Positions 35,256 to 43,486 of a DNA stretch of 64,000 bases are shown one piece after another; positions within the stretch are counted from its first letter, which is position 1, and the number at the start of each line of letters is the position of its first letter. The position numbers were made by a program, and so were the translations under genes. Origin of the DNA: Ancylobacter rudongensis (GTDB lineage: Bacteria > Pseudomonadota > Alphaproteobacteria > Rhizobiales > Xanthobacteraceae); contig NZ_FMTP01000002.1 of the NCBI RefSeq assembly GCF_900100155.1, positions 310,001 through 374,000 of the forward strand, given 5' to 3'. The notes under the pieces were generated by a model that was given only the letters and a program-made list of their open reading frames with translations, did not search any database and was not told the origin of the DNA.

Positions 35256-35332
35256 GGCAGGTCTCCGATTACGCCAGGTCTCCGGTCACGCAAATCTCCG
35301 GTCACGCCAAATCTCGAGTCGCGCCCGTCTCC
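35250..35332 (-). repeat. Tandem 16-17 bp repeats carrying SD-GTG modules upstream of lysR
   Basis: Five degenerate units read on the minus strand as GGAGACCTGCCGTGACC and variants. Each has a GGAGA/CGAGA site, and three have a GTG 7 or so bases later; the last copy supplies the lysR start. From one upstream GTG a 17-codon ORF (MTGDLRDRRPGVIGDLP) ends in a TGA that overlaps the lysR GTG (GTGA). Confidence 0.7.
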
Positions 35333-35742
35333 CTCGCCGGCTGCGCTGTGCCGGGCCGCCCCCGGGGAATGGCGGCCGCGTTCGAATTCGGCCCACACCG
35401 GCGATGCCGGTGCTGCCAAATCGATCAGCCCGGTGCGGCACGATGAGCCCGGCTCATCTTCCGCAACAGGAACGATGATGTCGACGCCGAACCATTAATA
35501 ATATTCCGCGCGCATGAACTGAATATATGAGCTTGCCTATTCTGCATCTAACATAATCATTTTACTGACTATTATCGCCCATATCAGCCTAAATTGACGG
35601 CATTTCATTATTTCTGCACCCGCCTCGCTCTGTTGGCGCGCGGCTTGCCATTCCAGGGACACAGCGCTGCAGCGGCGGGGAGAGCGGGCGGACGAGGGTC
35701 GCCGTCCCACCGCGCCGGGCGCTCACGTCGCAGGGTGAACGG
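35333..35742. other. Divergent control region, no gene
   Basis: No convincing ORF. The part from about 35490 to 35620 is strikingly AT-rich for this genome and contains ATAAT-N13-ATTAT (35553-35575), a plausible LysR-type dyad. Promoters for lysR and the monooxygenase operon must lie here. Confidence 0.5.
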
Positions 35743-35754
35743 GTGAGTGGACAC

Positions 35755-36813
35755 ATGGAAATCGGCATCTGGCTTCCGGTCTATGGCGGATGGCTGCGCT
35801 CGCGGGATGCGCCCACCGGGCCGGACGTGGCCGCCTGCCTCGCCATCGCGCAGCAGGCCGAGGCGCTGGGCTTCGATTTTCTCTACGCCTCGGAGAACCT
35901 GCTCAACTGCATCCACGGCCCGCGCGAAAGCGTCGCCGATGCCTGGACGATCCTCGCCGCCATCGCCGCCGTCACCAACAAGGTCGGCCTGTGCGGCGCG
36001 GTGAAGCCGGGCTTCCGCTCGCCCTTCCTCGTCGCGCGCATGCTCGACACCCTCACCCGCATCTCCGAGCGGCGGCTCGGCATGAACATCGTCTGCGGCT
36101 GGTGGCGCGAGGAGTTCGATCTCTCCGGCGTCGACTGGCTCGACCATGATGGCCGCTACGACCGGGCGGCCGAGTTCCTGCGCTCGCTGCACGGGCTGTT
36201 CAACCCGCCCGCCGAGGCCAACGCCGCCGGCGGCACGGAGGAAGCCGGGATCGGCGAGCCGCCCAATTATGGGCTCGACCCCGCCGCCCTGCCGGAAGTG
36301 TGGATCGCCGGCCATTCCGATCGCGCCATCCGCATGGCGGCGGAGTGGGGGCACTGCCTGTTTCTCAACGGCATGGCTGACGACGACCTCAAGCGGCACA
36401 TCGACAATGCCCGCCAGGAGGCCAATCGCTGGGGGCGCGAGCTGCTGATCGCCGCCAATGCCTATGTCATCGCCACCGACACGACGGAACAGGCGCGGCA
36501 GCGGTGGAAATCGGTGGTCGCGCGCCGGAACCCCGACACCATCGCCTTCTTCCGCGAGGTGATCGGCGCCTCGGGCGCGGCCGCCTGGGCCGCGCTCAGC
36601 GAGGACCAGATGGTCGATTCCAATGCCGGCTTCGAACTCGGGCTGATCGGCTCGTTCGAGGACATCCGCCAGCGCATTCCCCGGCTGGAGGCGCTCGGGG
36701 TCAACCGCATCGTCTGCCAGTTCGATGACCCGATGCGCGATGCCGGGCCGTTCATGAAGCACGTCATTCGCCCGCTTCGGACCTCACGGCCGCTTGAAAT
36801 CGCCCTGAAATAA
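35755..36813 (+). CDS. FMN-dependent luciferase-like monooxygenase (SfnG/SsuD type)
   Basis: A 352-residue two-component monooxygenase that uses reduced FMN. Family stretches: MEIGIWLPVYGGWL, AQQAEALGFDFLYASENL, RRLGMNIVCGWWREEFDLSG, WLDHDGRYDRAAEFLRSL and EVWIAGHSDRAIRMAAEWG. Nearest known functions are dimethylsulfone and alkanesulfonate monooxygenases, but pyrimidine-ring and other substrates exist in the family. A GTG at 35743 after AGGGTGA could be the true start. The reductase partner follows in the operon. Confidence 0.82.
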   Translation: MEIGIWLPVYGGWLRSRDAPTGPDVAACLAIAQQAEALGFDFLYASENLLNCIHGPRESVADAWTILAAIAAVTNKVGLCGAVKPGFRSPFLVARMLDTLTRISERRLGMNIVCGWWREEFDLSGVDWLDHDGRYDRAAEFLRSLHGLFNPPAEANAAGGTEEAGIGEPPNYGLDPAALPEVWIAGHSDRAIRMAAEWGHCLFLNGMADDDLKRHIDNARQEANRWGRELLIAANAYVIATDTTEQARQRWKSVVARRNPDTIAFFREVIGASGAAAWAALSEDQMVDSNAGFELGLIGSFEDIRQRIPRLEALGVNRIVCQFDDPMRDAGPFMKHVIRPLRTSRPLEIALK

Positions 36814-36961
36814 GGTTTTATATAAAATCTATAGATAATACATACAACCAGATGAGGCCGCCCGTGTTCCTTGCTTCAGCCCGCCCACGCGTTGCCGCCC
36901 GATCGGGCCTCGCCTGCCCCTGCGGCGCGCCGGTGCCGCTGCGTGCCCGGGGGAGTGGGCG

Positions 36962-37462
36962 ATGACGGAACATCCCCACGACATCACCCGGGGCTTCAAG
37001 GATGTCTTCAGCCGGCTCGCTTCCGGCGTGTGCGTCGTCTCGTTCTGGCGCGGCGACAGCATTCACGGCTTCACCGCGACCTCCGTGACCTCGGTGTCGC
37101 TCGCGCCGCTGCGGGTGCTGTTCTGCCTGTCGCGCGGCAGCGACAGCCATGCCTGCCTGCGGCCGGGGCTGCCGGTCGGCATCTCGGTGCTCCATGCCGA
37201 GCAGCAGATCCTGTCCGAACGCTTCGCCCGCCGCGTCGGCGAGGGCGAGGGCTATGGCGATGTGCCCCTGTCCCCGGCCATCCGCCACGCCCCGGTGCTC
37301 GATGGCGCCATCGGCCAGATCGCGGCGCGCGTGGCGCAGATCATCCCCTCGGGCGACCACTCCATCGTGCTGTGCGACGTCACTGACGCCCAGGCATCCA
37401 GCGATGGCGAACCGCTTCTCTACTGCAAGAGAAACTACCACCGCCTTCACCACAGCCTCTAA
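36962..37462 (+). CDS. Flavin reductase (FMN:NAD(P)H oxidoreductase)
   Basis: A 166-residue split-barrel flavin reductase (DITRGFKDVFSRLASGVCVVSF, HGFTATSVTSVSLAPLRVLFCLSRGSDSHACL, GDHSIVLCDVTDAQ). It supplies reduced FMN to the adjacent luciferase-like monooxygenases. Start ATG 36962 after GGGGGAG. The 148-base gap before it has an AT-rich patch with TCTATAGA and no ORF. Confidence 0.9.
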   Translation: MTEHPHDITRGFKDVFSRLASGVCVVSFWRGDSIHGFTATSVTSVSLAPLRVLFCLSRGSDSHACLRPGLPVGISVLHAEQQILSERFARRVGEGEGYGDVPLSPAIRHAPVLDGAIGQIAARVAQIIPSGDHSIVLCDVTDAQASSDGEPLLYCKRNYHRLHHSL

Positions 37463-37481
37463 ACCTGCGGAGAATATCGCA

Positions 37482-38981
37482 ATGGACAAATCACTATTTG
37501 CGTCTATGCCGAGTCTCACGCCGACGCTCGGCTTCGCCTCGATGATCGGGCTGGGGCTGTTCTCGCTGGCGCTTTCCTATGCCGTGAAACTGCTGCTCGT
37601 GCGCAACACGCACGACTTCATCATCGCCGACCGGCGCGTCGGCTTCGGCTTCGGCGTCGCCTCCGTCATCTCGGTCTGGACCTGGGCCATGGCGGTGATG
37701 ATGAGCTCGGCCATGACCTTCCAGTGGGGCCTGTCAGGGCTGTTCTGGTTCGTGGTGCCGAACGGCCTCGCTGTCATGGCGATGATCCCGTTCGCGCGGG
37801 TGCTGCGCAAGAACATGCCCGAGGGCTACACCATCTCGGAGTTCATCCAGTACCGCTTCTCCAAGTCCAAGGTGGCCACCGGCATTGTCACCCTGACGAT
37901 GATCTTCGGCATTGTGCTTGAGATCCTGATCAACCTGAAGGGCACCTCGCTGGTCGTCTCCACCGTGTTCGGCATCGACTGGCGGGTGGCGACCGTGGTC
38001 GGCATCGTCTGCGTGCTCACCTATTCCTATTTCGGCGGGCTGTGGACCAGCGTGATGACCGGCACGCTCAACACGCTGATGATCACCGTGCCGGCGGCGA
38101 TCGTCGTCGCGGCGGTGTTCGCCACCATTCCGGGCGGGGCCGATGCGGTATTCGGCGCGGTGAACACCGCCGGGCCGGAATATCTCTCGGTGCTGCGCCC
38201 CGAGGCGGCGGCGGGCTTCGGCATCACCCTCGCCTTCGGCCTGCTGGCGGCCACCGTCTCCGACCAGACCTTCTGGCAGAAGGTGTGGGCGATCAAGAGC
38301 CGCGATGTCGGCCGCACCTTCCTCTGGGCCGGCGCGCTGTTCTACCCGATCCCGATCTGCCTCGGCATGCTCGGCCTCGTCGGCATCGCCTATGGCCTGA
38401 CGCCGGCCGATTTTGGCGGCGATATCGCGGCGGTGGGACCGTACATCGTCTCCCATATCGGGCTGCCGCTCACCCTTGTCCTGCTCTATGTGCTGGTCAT
38501 TCTCGCCGCCTGCTACTCCACCATTGACGGCGCCTCCTCGGCCCTGTCGTCGATCGTCGCGGTGGACATCGTGAAACGCTATTTCCCCAGCGTCTCCGAG
38601 CGCCTGCTGTTCCCGATCACCAAGATCTCCGTGCTGCTGGGCGGCCTTGTCGCCACCATCATCGTGCTGTCGGGCGTCGACTTCACCACGCTGGTGCTGA
38701 CCACCTACGCCCTCAAGACCTCGATACTGCTGCCGCTCGTCTTCGCCATTCTCTGGCCGCGGACCAACACGCTCGGCTTTGTCGGCGGCATCGTCGCCTC
38801 CATCGCCATCGGCATGCCGATCTATGAATGGGTCGGCGAACTGGCGGGCACGCTCTCCATCGTCGCCATTGGCGGGCTCACCGTGGTCGTGTTCGGCATT
38901 CTGGGCGGCAAGGATTTCGACGTCACCAGCCTGCGCCGCGTGCGCGACGAGATCGCCAGCCCGGTTCCCGGCGCCGAGTGA
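37482..38981 (+). CDS. Sodium:solute symporter (SSS) family transporter
   Basis: A 499-residue inner-membrane protein with about 13 hydrophobic helices. Family features: DFIIADRRVGFGFGVASVISVWTWA, MPEGYTISEFIQYRFSK, TYSYFGGLWTSVMTGTLNTLMI, LLAATVSDQTFWQKVWAIKS and STIDGASSALSSIVAVDIVKRYF. It probably imports the substrate of the flanking monooxygenases using Na+ or H+. The substrate is unknown. ATG 37482 follows GGAGA. Confidence 0.88.
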   Translation: MDKSLFASMPSLTPTLGFASMIGLGLFSLALSYAVKLLLVRNTHDFIIADRRVGFGFGVASVISVWTWAMAVMMSSAMTFQWGLSGLFWFVVPNGLAVMAMIPFARVLRKNMPEGYTISEFIQYRFSKSKVATGIVTLTMIFGIVLEILINLKGTSLVVSTVFGIDWRVATVVGIVCVLTYSYFGGLWTSVMTGTLNTLMITVPAAIVVAAVFATIPGGADAVFGAVNTAGPEYLSVLRPEAAAGFGITLAFGLLAATVSDQTFWQKVWAIKSRDVGRTFLWAGALFYPIPICLGMLGLVGIAYGLTPADFGGDIAAVGPYIVSHIGLPLTLVLLYVLVILAACYSTIDGASSALSSIVAVDIVKRYFPSVSERLLFPITKISVLLGGLVATIIVLSGVDFTTLVLTTYALKTSILLPLVFAILWPRTNTLGFVGGIVASIAIGMPIYEWVGELAGTLSIVAIGGLTVVVFGILGGKDFDVTSLRRVRDEIASPVPGAE

Positions 38982-39049
38982 GACCGGCCGCGCCGCCGCG
39001 CCGCACCCGCAGCGCGGCGGCTGTCCCCCAACCTTAGGAAGGATCGAAC

Positions 39050-39340
39050 ATGTACACGCTCATTGTCGTCCTCGGTATCGCGGCGGCTCTCCTGTTCCTC
39101 GCCGGCTTCTCGCGCGGCGTGCGCAACGCGGTTGTTGAGTACAGGCGCGGCACGCCCGAGCCGACCGAGGTCCCGGCCTACAACTATGTCGGCATGGCCG
39201 CCGTCTCGGTGGTGCTGTCAGCGACCTTCATCGCGCTGGCCGGCGTCGCCCCGATGTGGATCTACGCCGGGCCGCTGCTGGTGCTCGGCACCGCCGCCGG
39301 CATCGGGATTGCCTTCTTCGTCGAGCGCCCGAGCGTCTGA
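39050..39340 (+). CDS. Small membrane protein of unknown function, symporter-linked
   Basis: A 96-residue protein with three hydrophobic helices (about 2-20, 46-65, 70-90) and a charged loop between the first two (SRGVRNAVVEYRRGTPEPTEVP). I do not recognise a family. A very strong site (AGGAAGG) precedes ATG 39050. Some SSS transporters work with a small membrane partner; this gene sits right after one, so a similar role is possible but unproven. Confidence 0.75.
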   Translation: MYTLIVVLGIAAALLFLAGFSRGVRNAVVEYRRGTPEPTEVPAYNYVGMAAVSVVLSATFIALAGVAPMWIYAGPLLVLGTAAGIGIAFFVERPSV

Positions 39341-39428
39341 CGCCGGGCACCCGCCCCTCCGACACGTACGCATGGCCGTTCAGCAACGGCCATGCCCGTT
39401 CATGACCTTAAAGGCGCGAGGCCCGACC

Positions 39429-40757
39429 ATGACGACAGCGACCAAGAAGCACGCCCATCTTCTCGGCTTCATCCAGCACGGCGTGAACAGCCACGCCACC
39501 GGCATGTGGCGGCACGCGCGCGACAAGGTCGAGTGGAACTTCGCGCGCCCGGAATACTGGCAGCACATGGCGCGAACCATGGAACGCGGCCTGTTCGACG
39601 CCATGTTCATCGCCGACGAGCTGGCGCCCTACAACACCCATGAGGACAGCTCCGACGCCATCGTGAAATGGGCGGTGCAGTGCCCGACCCACGAGCCCTC
39701 GACCATCGTGCCGATCATCACCGGGGCGACAAAGCACCTCGGCGTCGGCGTGACGCTGTCGACCGCCTTCGAGCACCCCTATTCCATGTGCCGGCGCCTC
39801 TCCAGCCTCGATCACCTCTCCTCCGGCCGGGTGGCGTGGAACATCGTCTCCTCCTATTCCAAGAGCGAGTGGGACGCCTATGGACAGAAGATGACCGACC
39901 GCAGCGGGCGCTATGAGCGGCTCGAGGAGTATATGGAGCTTTGCTACAAGCTCTGGGACTCCTGGGAGCCCGGCGCCATCATCGCCGACAAGGCGAGCGG
40001 CATCTATGCCGACCCGGAAAAGGTCAAGGTGGTCTCCCACGAGGGCAAATACTACAAGTGCAATGGCCGCCATTTCTGCGCCCCCTCGCCGCAGGGCCGG
40101 CCGGTGCTGTGGCAGGCCGGCTCCTCCGGCCAGGGCCGCGACTTCGCCGCCAAGCATGCCGAGGCGATCTTCGCCGTGCATCCCACTGTCGAGCGGATGA
40201 AGGGCTATGCCAGCGATCTCAATGAGCGCCTGTCCGGCACCTATAACCGGGCGCCCGGCTCGGTGAAGCTGATCTACGGCCTGCAGACCGTCGTGGCGGA
40301 AACCCGCAGCGAGGCGCAGGAAAAGTACGAGCGCATCCGCGCCTGCATCCCGCCCGAGGGCGCGCTGGCCTGGATGTCCGGCCATTTCGGCCTCGACTTC
40401 TCCAAATTCGAGCCCGACGCCATCGTGCAGAACATCGAGGTGCCCGGCATTCAGGGCCTGTTCGATTCGATCATCTACGCCAAGGGCGGCGCGCCGGTCA
40501 CGGTGAAGGAGGCGGCGATGATCTATGCGCAAGGCATGGGCATGCCGGTTGCCATAGGCACGGCGGCCGACATTGCCGACCAGATCGAGCACTATATGGA
40601 CGAGGGCGGCGCCGACGGCTTCATGCTGGCCGCGACCTACACGCCGGGCTGCTTCGAGGAGTTCGTCGATCTCGTCGTGCCGGAACTGCAGCGGCGCGGC
40701 CGGCTGCGCACCCGCTATCAGGGCACGACGCTGCGCGAGAACCTGCTCGAACACTAA
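39429..40757 (+). CDS. FMN-dependent monooxygenase of the NtaA/SnaA/DszA/DmoA family
   Basis: A 442-residue luciferase-like enzyme. It matches DszA through its length: HLLGFIQHGVNSHATGMWRH, YWQHMARTMERGLFDAMFIAD, LSSGRVAWNIVSSYSKSEW, RYERLEEYMELCYKLWDSWE, SPQGRPVLWQAGSSGQGRDFAAKHAEAIF and GTTLRENL at the end. Relatives oxidise dibenzothiophene sulfone, dimethylsulfide, nitrilotriacetate or pristinamycin. It is a second monooxygenase in the operon and could share the flavin reductase. The compound attacked cannot be told from sequence. Confidence 0.9.
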   Translation: MTTATKKHAHLLGFIQHGVNSHATGMWRHARDKVEWNFARPEYWQHMARTMERGLFDAMFIADELAPYNTHEDSSDAIVKWAVQCPTHEPSTIVPIITGATKHLGVGVTLSTAFEHPYSMCRRLSSLDHLSSGRVAWNIVSSYSKSEWDAYGQKMTDRSGRYERLEEYMELCYKLWDSWEPGAIIADKASGIYADPEKVKVVSHEGKYYKCNGRHFCAPSPQGRPVLWQAGSSGQGRDFAAKHAEAIFAVHPTVERMKGYASDLNERLSGTYNRAPGSVKLIYGLQTVVAETRSEAQEKYERIRACIPPEGALAWMSGHFGLDFSKFEPDAIVQNIEVPGIQGLFDSIIYAKGGAPVTVKEAAMIYAQGMGMPVAIGTAADIADQIEHYMDEGGADGFMLAATYTPGCFEEFVDLVVPELQRRGRLRTRYQGTTLRENLLEH

Positions 40758-40776
40758 AGGCCGGAGAAGCCAGACC

Positions 40777-42093
40777 TCACCGCAGCAGCAGCAGCGACGC
40801 CCCCGCCGCCAGCAGGGCGAGGGCGCTCGCGCCGGCAAGGGCGAGCGCGAAGCCCCGCGCGCCCAGCAGGCCGGCATAGGCCGCCTTGGCCAGCATGTTG
40901 GCGAGCACGGCAAGGCCCAGCGCCCGCGCCGCCACGGCGGGGTCGAGCGTCGGCAGCATGCCGGCCACCGTCACCGTCACCGCGTCGACATCGGCCAGCC
41001 CGGCCAGCGCCGAGGCGGCATACAGCCCGCCATCGCCCCAGAGCTGGCTCGCCACCCGCGCGGCAAAGGCCACGCCGACCAGCAGCAGCGCCATCTTGAA
41101 CACCGAGGCGAGGTCGAACGGGTTCTTCGGCTCGGGGCTACCCGGTTCAAGGCTGGCCGATTCGGCGTTCGCCCCTTCTTGCCCCGTCGCCTCCCGCTCG
41201 GCCGGCGGCGCGGTGGCGCTGGCGCGCGCCAGCAGCAGCGCCCCGGCGAACATCGTCGCCGCGCCGGCCGCCAGCGGCAGCAGCAACCGGTCCGCCAGCG
41301 AGGGCAGCACGGCCGACACCAGAAATCCGGTCCGCAGCAGTGACATGCCGCCGGCGCTGACCGCCCCGGCCGCCAGCGCCCGCACGGCCGGGCTCTGCCG
41401 CGAGCGGCGGGCATTGGCGATGGTGGTGGCGGTCGACGAGATCAGCCCGCCAATGGTGCCGGCCACCAGCTCGCCGCGCGTCGCCCCCAGCAGCCGCACG
41501 GCGATGTAGCCGCAGAAGGAAATCGCCGCCAGCACGATGGCCATGATCAGGATCTTCGCCGGCGACACGCCGCCGAACGGCCCGACCGGCTCGGCGGGCA
41601 CGATCGGGCGCAGCACGAAGGCGAGCGTCAGCAGGATGAGGGCGGAGCGCAGCTCCACCCAGCGCAGCCGCTTGATCGCCCGATGCAGAAATTCCCGGCT
41701 GGCGAGGATCACCGCCAGCACCACCCCGCCGGCCGAGGCGAGCATCGTGTCGCCGATCAGCGCCAGCGCCCCCAGCGCGAAGGTCAGCATCGCCGCCACC
41801 ACCGCCGTGGCGCTAAAACGGTGCTCGGCGACGCCCTCGCGGTACTGGAACAGCGCGAACACCGCCGTCAGCGTGACCAGAAACCCGACGAGCACGAGGC
41901 CCGGCAGCGCGCCGGCCGCCCCGAGCAGCCGCTCCAGCAGCCCGGCAAGGCCGCCCAGCATGCCGATCAAGGTATAGGTGCGGATGCCGGCGGTGCGGGA
42001 GCCCTCGTCCTCGTCGCGCTCGCGCCAGTGGCGTTCTACTCCCACGAGCGCGCCGATAGCGATCGCCAGGGCCATGCGCTGCAGGATTTCCAT
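40777..42093 (-). CDS. MgtC/SapB family membrane protein with DUF4010
   Basis: A 438-residue membrane protein. The first 140 residues are MgtC-like (ALAIAIGALVGVERHWRER, AGIRTYTLIGMLGGLAGLL, FSATAVVAAMLTFALGALALIG); the rest is the DUF4010 domain (ATRGELVAGTIGGLISSTATTIANARRSR, AGLADVDAVTVTVAGM) with many helices. A charged insert (about 305-330) lies in a cytoplasmic loop. The function is unknown; Mg2+-linked roles are known only for true MgtC. ATG 42093 is chosen; GTG 42102 is possible. It converges with the monooxygenase operon, 19 bases apart. Confidence 0.82.
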   Translation of the reverse strand: MEILQRMALAIAIGALVGVERHWRERDEDEGSRTAGIRTYTLIGMLGGLAGLLERLLGAAGALPGLVLVGFLVTLTAVFALFQYREGVAEHRFSATAVVAAMLTFALGALALIGDTMLASAGGVVLAVILASREFLHRAIKRLRWVELRSALILLTLAFVLRPIVPAEPVGPFGGVSPAKILIMAIVLAAISFCGYIAVRLLGATRGELVAGTIGGLISSTATTIANARRSRQSPAVRALAAGAVSAGGMSLLRTGFLVSAVLPSLADRLLLPLAAGAATMFAGALLLARASATAPPAEREATGQEGANAESASLEPGSPEPKNPFDLASVFKMALLLVGVAFAARVASQLWGDGGLYAASALAGLADVDAVTVTVAGMLPTLDPAVAARALGLAVLANMLAKAAYAGLLGARGFALALAGASALALLAAGASLLLLR

Positions 42094-42290
42094 CTGGTCC
42101 ACGGCACGGCCTCGCCCGATTCCGGCCCTGCGGCCGCCCACCGGACTATCCGCCCGGGGCAGGCCCGGCGGCAAGGGGAAGCACGAGGCACACAACCCCA
42201 TCCGCGCCCCGCGCGACGGCCTCGACAAGCCGGCGCCGTTGCGCCATGTCCTGCCACGGCGCCGCCGAGGCGCTGGCGAGGGAGGGCGTG

Positions 42291-43022
42291 ATGGAAGCTC
42301 TAAGCATCGCGGCAGCGGCACGCGCCGGCGGATGGCGGGCCCTTGCCACCCTCGCTCTTGTGCTCGCCCTCGCCGGCCCGCCGGCCCGCGCCGAGGAGGC
42401 CCCGGCATGGCCGGACGACGCGGTGCACCGGCTCGCCGCGCTGGCGCTGGTGCAGACGCTCAACGCCGACCTGCTCAGCCATGCCAGCGCCACGCTGACG
42501 CTGGACCGCTGGTGCGCGGCCCATCGCCTCGCTGAAAAGCCGCTGATCGTCGCCGACCGCGTGCGCGGGCAGGACAAGCCGGCGGGGCCGGAGATCCGGG
42601 CTTTGCTCAAGGTCGATGCGGATGAGCCGGTGCGCTACCGCCGGGTGCGGCTGCGCTGCGGCGACAAGGTGCTCTCGGAGGCCGACAACTGGTATCTGCC
42701 CGCCCGGCTGACGCCCGCGATGAACGAGACGCTGGAGACCACCGACACCTCCTTCGGCCGGGTGGTGAAGCCGCTCGACTTCCGCCGAACCACGCTCGCC
42801 ACGCGCCTGCTGTGGCAGCCTCTGCCGGAAGGCTGGGCGATGGGCACCCCCCTGCCGCCGCCCGGCCCCGGCGCGTTGGACTTCCCCGACTTCCTGCTGG
42901 AACACCGCGCCGTGCTGACGCTGCCGGACGGCACCCCGTTCAGCGCGCTGGTGGAGAGCTATACGCGGCAAGTGCTCGCGTTCCCGCTGGCGTTGCCCCC
43001 ACCCTCCCTTCCCGCGCCGTGA
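42291..43022 (+). CDS. Exported chorismate-lyase-fold protein of unknown function
   Basis: A 243-residue protein with a signal peptide (ATLALVLALAGPPARA, ending near residue 34). The mature part has the pattern of the UbiC/UTRA fold: EPVRYRRVRLRCGDKVLSEADNWYLPARLTPAMN, TDTSFGRVVKPLDFRRTTLA, LEHRAVLTLPDGTPFSALVESYTRQVL. UbiC itself is cytosolic, so an exported version is unlikely to make 4-hydroxybenzoate and may bind a small ligand. ATG 42291 follows GAGGG. Confidence 0.6.
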   Translation: MEALSIAAAARAGGWRALATLALVLALAGPPARAEEAPAWPDDAVHRLAALALVQTLNADLLSHASATLTLDRWCAAHRLAEKPLIVADRVRGQDKPAGPEIRALLKVDADEPVRYRRVRLRCGDKVLSEADNWYLPARLTPAMNETLETTDTSFGRVVKPLDFRRTTLATRLLWQPLPEGWAMGTPLPPPGPGALDFPDFLLEHRAVLTLPDGTPFSALVESYTRQVLAFPLALPPPSLPAP

Positions 43023-43026
43023 CATG

Positions 43027-43058
43027 AAAAACCCCGGCGCGGAGGACCGGCCGGGGTT
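43027..43058 (-). terminator. trxA terminator
   Basis: On the minus strand AACCCCGGC and the complementary GCCGGGGTT enclose a loop and end in TTTTTC, 26 bases after the trxA stop. Confidence 0.82.
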
Positions 43059-43083
43059 GATCGTGCACAGAGGGATCAGGCGA

Positions 43084-43404
43084 TCAGAGCGCGGTGTTGA
43101 CCCACTGCAGCATCTTCGCCTTCGGCGCCGCGCCGACCTGGCGCGAGGCCAGCTGGCCGTCCTTGAACAGCAGCAGGGTCGGGATCGACATGATGCCGTA
43201 CTTGGAGGCCGTCTGCGGGTTCTCGTCGACGTTCAGCTTGACGATCTTCACCTTGTCGCCGAGTTCGCTCGCCATCTCGTCGAGCACCGGGGCGACCATG
43301 CGGCAGGGACCGCACCATTCGGCCCAGAAATCGACGATCACGGGAGCGGAGGAGTTCAGCACGTCGGACTCGAAGCTCTGGTCCGAAACCTTTTCGACGC
43401 CCAT
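43084..43404 (-). CDS. trxA: Thioredoxin
   Basis: A 106-residue cytosolic disulfide reductase with [20 protein letters not shown] (active site CGPC) and the cis-proline loop [16 protein letters not shown] 43404 is taken over longer open frames because it fits the family. It lies 82 bases downstream of addA; this order is seen in other alphaproteobacteria. Confidence 0.97.
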   Translation of the reverse strand: MGVEKVSDQSFESDVLNSSAPVIVDFWAEWCGPCRMVAPVLDEMASELGDKVKIVKLNVDENPQTASKYGIMSIPTLLLFKDGQLASRQVGAAPKAKMLQWVNTAL

Positions 43405-43486
43405 TTGGACACCTTTCACGAATCTAGGAAATTCAGGAAGTTGAGGCTGAAAGTAGGTAGCCGCCCCCCGGTGCGTCAAGGCGGCG

